A stretch of 64,000 bases of DNA, taken from the NCBI GenBank assembly GCA_030427835.1, contig JAUICN010000003.1:164965-228964 (forward strand), given 5' to 3'. A program made the position numbers and the translations under genes. The stretch is from Polyangia bacterium. Lineage in GTDB: Bacteria; Myxococcota_A; Polyangia; Polyangiales; JAUICN01. Below are positions 1-7,258 of the stretch, piece after piece. The notes beneath the pieces were generated by a model. That model saw nothing but the letters and a program-made list of their open reading frames with translations. It did no database searches and was not told the DNA's origin. Every line of letters begins with the position of its first letter. Position 1 is the first letter of the stretch.

Positions 1-2
1 GT

Positions 3-119
3 CGGAAATCACCCTGTGTCGACCCCTGGCCGAGCTACCCAATCAACGGAGCCAATACCGACCTCAAAGACAAAGTCTTCGCCGCCAAGCCCGGGAGACT
101 GCAGCGGGGCCGGACCTGA
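3..119 (+). CDS. 3' end of an unidentified upstream gene (partial)
   Basis: One forward frame is open from the left edge to a TGA at 117-119. Nearly every third base in it is C or G, as in the confirmed genes of this window. The readable tail includes DPWPSYPINGANTDLKDK. The stop lies three bases before the ATG of the aldehyde dehydrogenase, which suggests the same operon. The fragment is too short to assign a family. That it is coding is inferred from codon use and spacing only. Confidence 0.5.
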   Translation, partial: RKSPCVDPWPSYPINGANTDLKDKVFAAKPGRLQRGRT

Positions 120-122
120 GCT

Positions 123-1832
123 ATGTTCATATCCATGACATCCTTTGCCTTTCCCGAGCCTCCCCAACCCATTGCGCCCACCGCCATCGATGAGGTGGAT
201 CGACGCCTCGGCCAACTCCACGCAAAGCGAGATGCATGGACCCAGGTCACCGTGGCACAACGGATTCAACTGCTGCAACAGTGCATGGAGACCACCGTGG
301 CTGCCGCCAGTGGCTGGGCCGAGGACGCCTGCAAGCTCAAGGGCATCCAGCCCCACGCACCCCTTGCAGGAGAAGAGTGGCTTGGCGGCCCTGTCACCAC
401 ACTCCGGCACCTGCGGCTTTTGGTTGAATCCCTGGAATACCGGGGGCAACGCCCGCCTCCGAAAATGGAGACCCGCGCCGATGGAAGGACCGTCGCCACC
501 GTATTTCCCACCGACATCAAAGACAAGATCATGTTCACGGGATTCCGAGCGGAAGTATGGGTGGGTCCTGAAGACACCGCTTCCCAAGGTGCGATCTACA
601 CCCAACCCCCAGGGCCGGGGCAGGTGTGCTTGGTGCTGGGCGCCGGCAACGTGTCCTCCATCGCCCCCATGGACGCCCTGCACAAGCTCTTCGTGGAAAA
701 CGAGGTGGTTCTGCTCAAGATGAACCCGGTGAACGCCGTACTAGGCCCCCACATCGAACGGGCACTCGCACCGATCATCCAGGCCGGGTTCCTCTCCGTG
801 GTCTACGGCGGCATGGAAGTGGGCCAACACCTCACCGACCATCCCCAGATTGACACCCTGCACATCACCGGATCGGATCAAACCTACGACGCCATTGTGT
901 GGGGTGCCGACCCCGCAGAGCGCAAGCAACGAAAGGCTTCCGGGGAGCGACTAAACCAACGCCCCTTCACGGCAGAACTGGGTTGCGTGACACCGATCCT
1001 GGTGGTGCCGGGCCCCTGGAGCGAATCCGACATGGATTTCCAGGCCATGCACGTGGCCGCCATGGTGCAACAAAACGCGAGCTTCAATTGCAATGCAGGC
1101 AAGGTGCTCACCATCGCGGGTGAATGGGACCTGGCAGACACCTTCATCGCCAGGGTGCGCGATGCCCTCTCCCAAACCCCCGGGCGCAAGGCCTACTACC
1201 CGGGTGCCATGGACCGGTACAACGCGTTCCTCGAACACTACCCCAACGCCATTGCCCTGGGGGCCCGTACCGATGAGATGGTGCCCTGGACCACCCTACC
1301 CGACGTGCCTGCCACAGCCGGGGAATACGCCCTTCGCACGGAGGCTTTTTGCGGAGTGCTGGCGGAAGTAAAACTCCCTGGGAAGGACCCGGGCGAGTTC
1401 CTCACGAACATGGTCAATTTTGCCAACGACGTCTGCTGGGGAACCCTTTCCTGCCAAGTGTTGATCCACCCCAAGACCCAAAAGCAGTACGCCGCACAGT
1501 TTGAACAGGCTGTGACCGATCTGCGTTACGGCGGCGTGAGCATCAACGCCTGGGCTGCCGTGCTTTACGGCCTGGTCAGCACCTCCTGGGGCGCCTACCC
1601 CGGGCACCCGCCAGAGGACATCCAATCCGGAGCGGGGGTGGTGCACAACACCTTCATGTTCGACCACCCTGAAAAGTCAGTCCTCTACGCGCCCTTCCGA
1701 ATTCAACCCAAGCCCCTGTGGTTTCCAAATCATAAGAACCTACTGCGGGCAACCCAGAAGCTTCTCGCCATGGAATCCCGCCCCAGCTACCGCCGCCTCC
1801 TGCCCCTCGTGGCCTCCGCCCTGAAAGGCTAG
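123..1832 (+). CDS. aldehyde dehydrogenase family protein
   Basis: A 569-residue protein with the NAD(P)-dependent aldehyde dehydrogenase fold. Visible landmarks are a Rossmann segment near residues 170-250 with LLKMNP (Lys199) and the ITGSDQTYDAI helix start, the general-base glutamate in TAELGC (about Glu285), and the nucleophile in NASFNCNAGK (about Cys323). It is longer than a typical 480-residue ALDH, mainly through the N-terminal region before the NAD-binding part. The substrate cannot be told from sequence. The start is the ATG at 123; another in-frame ATG lies at 135. It follows a probable gene by 3 bases, so it is likely the second or later gene of an operon. Confidence 0.88.
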   Translation: MFISMTSFAFPEPPQPIAPTAIDEVDRRLGQLHAKRDAWTQVTVAQRIQLLQQCMETTVAAASGWAEDACKLKGIQPHAPLAGEEWLGGPVTTLRHLRLLVESLEYRGQRPPPKMETRADGRTVATVFPTDIKDKIMFTGFRAEVWVGPEDTASQGAIYTQPPGPGQVCLVLGAGNVSSIAPMDALHKLFVENEVVLLKMNPVNAVLGPHIERALAPIIQAGFLSVVYGGMEVGQHLTDHPQIDTLHITGSDQTYDAIVWGADPAERKQRKASGERLNQRPFTAELGCVTPILVVPGPWSESDMDFQAMHVAAMVQQNASFNCNAGKVLTIAGEWDLADTFIARVRDALSQTPGRKAYYPGAMDRYNAFLEHYPNAIALGARTDEMVPWTTLPDVPATAGEYALRTEAFCGVLAEVKLPGKDPGEFLTNMVNFANDVCWGTLSCQVLIHPKTQKQYAAQFEQAVTDLRYGGVSINAWAAVLYGLVSTSWGAYPGHPPEDIQSGAGVVHNTFMFDHPEKSVLYAPFRIQPKPLWFPNHKNLLRATQKLLAMESRPSYRRLLPLVASALKG

Positions 1833-1866
1833 AAACCACGAGTGAGCGTTACGCTAGCAAGCAACC

Positions 1867-4800
1867 CTACGGTGCTCGCAGCGTGCCGGTCAGGTCGTAG
1901 GCTTCCGCGCCAGTGCCATTGTTCTCGGTGATACCTAGGTAGTACACCCCAGAGCTGGCAAACACGTGGTCCAGGTAGGGGTCATCGCCAAAGCCACCGT
2001 CGTTCTGGTGCAGCACGGTGGAACCGTCCGATGCGTACAGGGTCATTTCGAAATCCCCACCGGAGACGCTTTCACGATCCGCAAACACCGTTGCCTTGAG
2101 TCGGTCACCCGCCACGGCGTTCACCACGTAGTAGTCCTCGTCATCCCCGCTGCCGTCGGCGACCGATCCCGTGAAGCGAAACACGGTATCCGTTCCGATG
2201 GTATCGGTGGCAGCCATGGTGGTGTCGTTGGGCTCGGTCTCCGCCACAGCCGCACGATTCACGGCCACTTCCTGGTAAAACGGAACCTGTTGAGCAGGCC
2301 CGTCGGCCGCAGCCAATCCATCCACAGTCACCACGTAGAAACCACCTTCGGTCAGGGCCGACGTGGGGGCAAATATCACCCGTGCACCAGACGAAGTTCG
2401 TGTACCGGCCACAGCGGCACCTGTTCCGTCGGTCACACGCACCGTGGAGGAAGTCACAGAGGAGCCGAGAACGTCACGCGTCAACACCACTTCGATGGAG
2501 TCACCCGTACCCAGAGGTCGCGCACCGTCGTACAGCTGTGCAAAGGGCCGCAGTCCAATCACCTCCAGGGGAAGCTCCGACTGTTGCCCAAGCCAGCCCA
2601 CACCCTGGTTGCCACCAGGCCCTCCAAGGGCGCCGATGTCGTTGCGTGAACCATCTGCGTCGTTGTAGTGGCTTGATAGGTTACCTGAGTTTACCCCTGG
2701 GCTACCGGAAGACAGGCCGTAGTAGCTGCCAAACTCCCGCACATCACCCGCCCGGGCGAACACCGGAGCTCCCACCACGTTCATATGGCCAATCGCCTCA
2801 TCCGCCCGCTCCAGCAAGGAGTAGGTCGCGCGAAGAAGGGGGCTTTGGTACAGGTTGTCTCCCCCATTGCCCCACACGATGCTGTTCATGACGAACACGT
2901 TGGAGAAGCCGTTGTCACCTTCACCATAGATACCGCCGTCGTCCCCATACTGACTGTTGCGCACCACCGTATTGTTCACGAACTGTGCCCAGCCACCCGC
3001 TTCCACACCATCACCCGCGGAACCCGCGAAGATATTGTTGCGCACCATAATGGATCCCAGAGAGTCCCCACTGGGGTAGAGATCGAACGCGTCCGAAGAA
3101 TCCACATCGTTGAGGCCTGCCTCGTTGTTCGCGATCAAGCCAAGGGTTTGAACGTGGGTCGTGATCTCGACGGCTTCGCTCTCAAACCCACCAATGGCCG
3201 AGTTGTTCGCCACATACAGATTGAGCTCGTCGTCCTCATCCATGTTGTTGGAGATGTCCAACCCCAGGTCGTACACATCGTTGAGAAGGTTGCCGAAAAT
3301 CAGCACATCCAACTCAGACGCGTCATCACTGTATTCGTCCAAAGAGAGAGTGAGCGCATCGTCGTCTGCAGCGCCAAACATGTTGGCGGCCACCACCAGG
3401 CGGGTCTCACCCCCATAGCTTGCAACGTTGGCCTCAAACCCAACACTGCCGGCGCTCACACCCTCATTGCCTGTCACCTCAATGTAACCTGTGGCCTGGG
3501 CCGTGCCGGAAGTGGATCCATTGATCCAACCGAGATCCAACTCGATGAGGCTTCCATAGTTCACCCCGAAAGCATTGTTCTCGACCACAAGATTGAGGTG
3601 GCCGTCCGGAGAAGGGCCCACATCCAGATCAATGGCGTCGTCCACCGCAAAGAACGTATTGTCACGCACCTGAATATCCAGGGTGCCACCGTTGTTGGTA
3701 TCGGCCGCGCCTGAAGTGTTTCCGTTCATATCGATGCCCCGGGATTCCGCAGACCCAAACACGTTGTCCTCCACAACAATCTGGGTGGTGGCTCCCGGAG
3801 CGGTGTTCACATCGTCGATTTCAATAAGATCCGAATCGGAACCCACCAGCTGATTGCCACGCACGGCAATGGTGATGTCGCCGTCGGGTACGGGGTTGAC
3901 TGCAGACGCGCTCACCAGCTCAAAGGTCACTGCAGTATCGTAGGATCCTCGAATGATGTTGTTTTCCAAAAGCAGGCTAGCCGCACCGCCATCACCAAAA
4001 TAGCCAAGGTCTTCAATGTAGATAGGGTAGCCATCGTAGTTGTAGAGAATCTCGTTGTCGCGAATCACAAGATCCAAGTCCCCCGCCATGGCCGGCGTCT
4101 CCGCCTGAAACCCAAGGTACAGGGTCTCCTCCACCCGGTTGACGCGATTGTGTGAGAACTCAAGGGAAAGCGCACCACCTGTGGGAACCACCATGGATCC
4201 ACCCGACGGCAAGGACTGGTCGGTATCGGCCTCAAGCACGTACCCGTCAATATCTTGAAAAGAGCAGTTTTCGATGCGCAGCTCCGAAAGCAAACCGCCT
4301 GCCACGATTCCACCGTCGGAAAACTCGAACGAACTCCCCAGCACCACGAGGCTCGACGTATGCATCAAGTCACTGGTGTCGATGCGCACCATGGCATCTG
4401 GGGTATTGCCAGAGTCATCGCCTGAAAAACGACAGTCCGAAACCACCACGTGGGAATCCAGCGCGGACAGGGCCACATCGGGCGCCTCCGTAATGGAGAT
4501 GCCCTGAATCCAGGTTGTCCGACCATCGTTGTCGATGTCCAAAATCCCCTCGTCGCCCACCTGGGAGTGGTTGCTGCCATCCAGGTCCGTGACATGGGTG
4601 GACGGGTCGTAGGCCGCCAACAGGGTGGCCTCGCTGGCGTCACTCAAGGTGGAAAACGCCGGGAACCCACCCACCAACATCACCGTGTTGGCGCCCGCGA
4701 CGGTAAGGTTCACCTGTTCTTCATAGATCCCTTGCGCAATCAACACCGTGCCTCCGCCGGCAGTCTCAATCGCATCGACACCGTCCTGGAGAACGTCAAA

Positions 4801-5886
4801 GGGTGCCGCAAAGGTACCGGTTCCCCCGGAGGAGGCCGCCACGTCCACAAACACCTGGTTGCTCGAAGACTGTAGGGTCGCGCTGACCTCCACGGCGTTG
4901 GTGTCCTCCTGCCCCTCGGTATCCACCGCACGGACCACAAGATAGACCGTGGCCCCCGCAACAATGGCCGCGGCATCGGACGATGTGAGGTTTGCCGCAG
5001 TTTCCCCAGCCTGGGTCGTAAAAGAAGGGCTGGAAAAATCATGCCCGCCGGAGGTCGTCGAAACGTACACGTTGTAGATCACCTCAGAAGACAGATCCTT
5101 GTCGTCCGTGGCGGCCTTCCAAAATACATGAACGGTGGTCGCTCCGAGGGAAAGGGCTCCAGCTAGGCCACCGAAGAACGGTGCCGATCCGCGCTCTGTG
5201 GCGTGGAAGCTCCAAACCTCACCGCGGGCCACACCCTCGTCGTTGCGCGCGTCCACACGCCAGTAGTGTTGCTCGTCCTCCGCAAAGTTGTGGTCCGGCG
5301 CAAACATGGTGGACACCTGGTTTCCTTGAAAAGAAGCGTTTTGCGTGGTGGCCACCGCAACCTCGAAGGCATCGGTACCCAGGTACACGTCGTAGGAAGT
5401 GGCATCCTGAGCCACACCCCAGGCAAGCACCATGTTCAACTCCACGTCTACGGCCTCATCTGCAGGGCTCGGGTCGGTCACCTGATCGGGAGCTCCTGGC
5501 TGCACCGTGGTGAATGCCCACACGGTTCCCGTGGACTCACCCTTGGAATGCACGGTGTCCACGCGCCAATAGTACGTGGTGCCCTTGCTCAATCCCTCAG
5601 GAGAAAAGGTAGCGCCTGTCTGATTTCCCAAAAACAGGTCGGAGTCCCCGTTCGCAGCCAGCACATCCGCCACGGAAGTACCAAAGTAGACATTGTAGGA
5701 AATCACATTCTCCGGGCCGCTCCAGCCCAGTTCCACATCGAGCGCAATCCCGGTCGCACCCTGGGCCGGCGTGGGGCTACTCGCGGCATATTGCGAGGCC
5801 GACTTGCCGTCAGAATCTCCCCCTCCGCCACAGGCAACCACACATGCCAACAAAACAACCCCGAGCCCCTTACACAATAAACGCAT
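1867..5886 (-). CDS. large surface lipoprotein: FnIII-like repeats, parallel beta-helix, PPC domain
   Basis: A lipoprotein of about 1339 residues. The ATG at 5886 is preceded by GGAAAGAGGGA, and translation gives a signal peptide ending in a lipobox (LLACVVAC) followed by glycines. This is preferred over a start 20 codons upstream. Two fibronectin III-like modules come first (about 35-225), recognisable by the SYNVYFGTS and TTYYWRVDT patterns. A long Asn/Asp-rich region of right-handed parallel beta-helix repeats follows (about 370-1080; many V.DN.F and L.IENNS-like rungs). Then come an Ig-like domain (about 1110-1200) and a C-terminal bacterial pre-peptidase (PPC) domain starting AETEPNDTT. 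It is likely anchored in the outer membrane and exposed. Such beta-helices often bind or cleave polysaccharide, but no catalytic residues are evident, so the function is unknown. Confidence 0.85.
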   Translation of the reverse strand: MRLLCKGLGVVLLACVVACGGGGDSDGKSASQYAASSPTPAQGATGIALDVELGWSGPENVISYNVYFGTSVADVLAANGDSDLFLGNQTGATFSPEGLSKGTTYYWRVDTVHSKGESTGTVWAFTTVQPGAPDQVTDPSPADEAVDVELNMVLAWGVAQDATSYDVYLGTDAFEVAVATTQNASFQGNQVSTMFAPDHNFAEDEQHYWRVDARNDEGVARGEVWSFHATERGSAPFFGGLAGALSLGATTVHVFWKAATDDKDLSSEVIYNVYVSTTSGGHDFSSPSFTTQAGETAANLTSSDAAAIVAGATVYLVVRAVDTEGQEDTNAVEVSATLQSSSNQVFVDVAASSGGTGTFAAPFDVLQDGVDAIETAGGGTVLIAQGIYEEQVNLTVAGANTVMLVGGFPAFSTLSDASEATLLAAYDPSTHVTDLDGSNHSQVGDEGILDIDNDGRTTWIQGISITEAPDVALSALDSHVVVSDCRFSGDDSGNTPDAMVRIDTSDLMHTSSLVVLGSSFEFSDGGIVAGGLLSELRIENCSFQDIDGYVLEADTDQSLPSGGSMVVPTGGALSLEFSHNRVNRVEETLYLGFQAETPAMAGDLDLVIRDNEILYNYDGYPIYIEDLGYFGDGGAASLLLENNIIRGSYDTAVTFELVSASAVNPVPDGDITIAVRGNQLVGSDSDLIEIDDVNTAPGATTQIVVEDNVFGSAESRGIDMNGNTSGAADTNNGGTLDIQVRDNTFFAVDDAIDLDVGPSPDGHLNLVVENNAFGVNYGSLIELDLGWINGSTSGTAQATGYIEVTGNEGVSAGSVGFEANVASYGGETRLVVAANMFGAADDDALTLSLDEYSDDASELDVLIFGNLLNDVYDLGLDISNNMDEDDELNLYVANNSAIGGFESEAVEITTHVQTLGLIANNEAGLNDVDSSDAFDLYPSGDSLGSIMVRNNIFAGSAGDGVEAGGWAQFVNNTVVRNSQYGDDGGIYGEGDNGFSNVFVMNSIVWGNGGDNLYQSPLLRATYSLLERADEAIGHMNVVGAPVFARAGDVREFGSYYGLSSGSPGVNSGNLSSHYNDADGSRNDIGALGGPGGNQGVGWLGQQSELPLEVIGLRPFAQLYDGARPLGTGDSIEVVLTRDVLGSSVTSSTVRVTDGTGAAVAGTRTSSGARVIFAPTSALTEGGFYVVTVDGLAAADGPAQQVPFYQEVAVNRAAVAETEPNDTTMAATDTIGTDTVFRFTGSVADGSGDDEDYYVVNAVAGDRLKATVFADRESVSGGDFEMTLYASDGSTVLHQNDGGFGDDPYLDHVFASSGVYYLGITENNGTGAEAYDLTGTLRAP

Positions 5887-6110
5887 TCGATTCCCTCTTT
5901 CCTTCCGACCGGATTCTCCCCAGGCACAGGGAGTGAGGCAATTCATTTTTCGCTCTCACACGAAAGTCACACATTTAATGAAATTTCAGGGACGCCCAGA
6001 CGGGGACAGTTGCCCCAAAGTCAGGACATGAACCCCAAAATCAACGGGCCTACCGGAGTAAACCCATGAAATACCGCAAACCCCCATGGGCATTCCGGTC
6101 GCCTGTGCGA

Positions 6111-6162
6111 TCACACCGTGCGGTCACACTGTGTGGCTACACGGTGCAGCTACACTGTGCGG
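6111..6162. repeat. four tandem 13-bp repeats, each centred on CACNGTG
   Basis: Four adjoining 13-bp units: TCACACCGTGCGG, TCACACTGTGTGG, CTACACGGTGCAG and CTACACTGTGCGG. Each carries a 7-bp palindrome CACNGTG at the same place. The array ends exactly at the stop codon of the recombinase gene and lies 225 bases upstream of the lipoprotein start codon. It could be a set of protein binding sites or a decayed minisatellite. The rest of the 276-base gap holds no gene that can be supported. Confidence 0.7.
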
Positions 6163-7086
6163 CTAAACCGCCCGGGGGTGGTAAGTGGCGTGCAGAACGC
6201 GCAAATGCTCGGCAGCAACATGGGTGTAGATCTGCGTGGTGGTCACATCGCTGTGCCCCAGCAGCGTTTGCACCGCGCGCAGGTCAGCACCACCCCGCAC
6301 CAGGTGCGTGGCAAAGGAATGGCGCAGGGTGTGGGGGCTCACCTTGCCGGCGATCCCTGATGCGGACGCGTAGTGGCGAATGCGCCGCCAGAACGTCTGC
6401 CGTGTCATCCCTGTTCCGCGCTCGGTCACAAAAAGCGCCGACTCACCTGGTTGTCGCGCCCCCTCCTTGACCCACAGCGGCCGGCCACTGGCGCACCATT
6501 GTTGAACAAGCGCGCACACCGCATCCGCCACCGGCACCACGCGCTCCCTGTTGCCCTTGCCCGTCACCCGCAGCCAACCCTCCCGGTCGTTCAACTGCCC
6601 CAGGCGCAAACCCACCAACTCCGACACGCGCAATCCCGCGCCGTAAAGCACACACAGCATGGCTGCGTCCCGCAGGCCCAGGCAGGTGGACACATCTGGC
6701 GCAGCAAGGAGCGTTCGAACGTCTGTTGCTGACAACACGGAAGGCAACGCTGCTACAGGTTTAGGAGACTTCAGCACCTCTGCTGGATTGTGTTCAATGC
6801 CCAACTGGAGCACCGCAAACCGGTAGAATCCACGAACCGCAGACAACCCCCTCGCCCGGGACCGGGGCGACAACCCCAGGGCCGCAAGGTGCTCCAAATA
6901 GGCCCGAACATCCTCGGTTTGAACCCCACCCGGGGGCTGCTTTCGATCGATCATGAATCGGGAAAATCCGCGCAGATCCCGGCCGTAGGCCTCCAACGTC
7001 AACCGCCCCAGGCCCCGCTCCACCTGCATGTGCACAAGGTACCGATCCACCCCCACATCCCATTTCTGCATCACCGTCGATCCCAT
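6163..7086 (-). CDS. xerD: tyrosine recombinase, XerC/XerD type
   Basis: A 307-residue integrase-family recombinase with an N-terminal SAM-like core-binding domain (about 10-100) and a C-terminal catalytic domain. All six catalytic residues are visible: Arg153 (GAGLRVSEL), Lys177 (TGKGNRERVVP), His252 and Arg255 (PHTLRHSFATHL), His278 (LLGHSDVTTT) and the nucleophile Tyr287 (QIYTHV). Length and motifs fit the XerC/XerD chromosome-dimer resolvases that act at dif with FtsK; I lean to XerD. The start ATG at 7086 has GGAG five bases upstream. AT-rich direct repeats lie just upstream, and a 13-bp repeat array follows the stop. No phage genes surround it, which favours a housekeeping Xer protein. 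Confidence 0.88.
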   Translation of the reverse strand: MGSTVMQKWDVGVDRYLVHMQVERGLGRLTLEAYGRDLRGFSRFMIDRKQPPGGVQTEDVRAYLEHLAALGLSPRSRARGLSAVRGFYRFAVLQLGIEHNPAEVLKSPKPVAALPSVLSATDVRTLLAAPDVSTCLGLRDAAMLCVLYGAGLRVSELVGLRLGQLNDREGWLRVTGKGNRERVVPVADAVCALVQQWCASGRPLWVKEGARQPGESALFVTERGTGMTRQTFWRRIRHYASASGIAGKVSPHTLRHSFATHLVRGGADLRAVQTLLGHSDVTTTQIYTHVAAEHLRVLHATYHPRAV

Positions 7087-7191
7087 CGCACTCCAACCCC
7101 ATGGAACCCACCCCCACCCCCCACGTCAACAAACCACCTAAAAAGCCCACCCACAGGGTCAACAGGAGCGCGTGCAGAATCAAAGTTTTCA

Positions 7192-7242
7192 CCGCGCAGA
7201 TAATTTCATGCACAAATTACTATTCTGCCGCGCAGATAATTT
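7192..7242. repeat. two identical 15-bp direct repeats, CCGCGCAGATAATTT
   Basis: The 15-mer CCGCGCAGATAATTT occurs at 7192-7206 and again, identically, at 7228-7242, 36 bases apart. It sits in an AT-rich island between the stop of the outer-membrane protein gene and the start of the recombinase gene, both on the minus strand. The GCGCA and TAA elements are faintly like a Xer half-site. It may be an operator for the recombinase, a recombination site, or simply a duplication. The remaining bases of this 172-base gap show nothing else. Confidence 0.75.
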
Positions 7243-7258
7243 ACGGATCCATGGAACC

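Noticed and set aside
1845-1855. AGCG-TTA-CGCT mini-hairpin between the aldehyde dehydrogenase and lipoprotein genes
   Set aside because: A four-base stem without a T-run is too weak to call a terminator.
2785-3714. 309-codon plus-strand frame inside the large lipoprotein gene
   Set aside because: The minus-strand frame carries a signal peptide and recognisable domains; the plus frame only mirrors Asp/Asn-rich codons.
6163-7242. Mobile integron or prophage integrase
   Set aside because: The recombinase has XerC/XerD length and motifs, and no cassette array, phage genes or tRNA target adjoins it.
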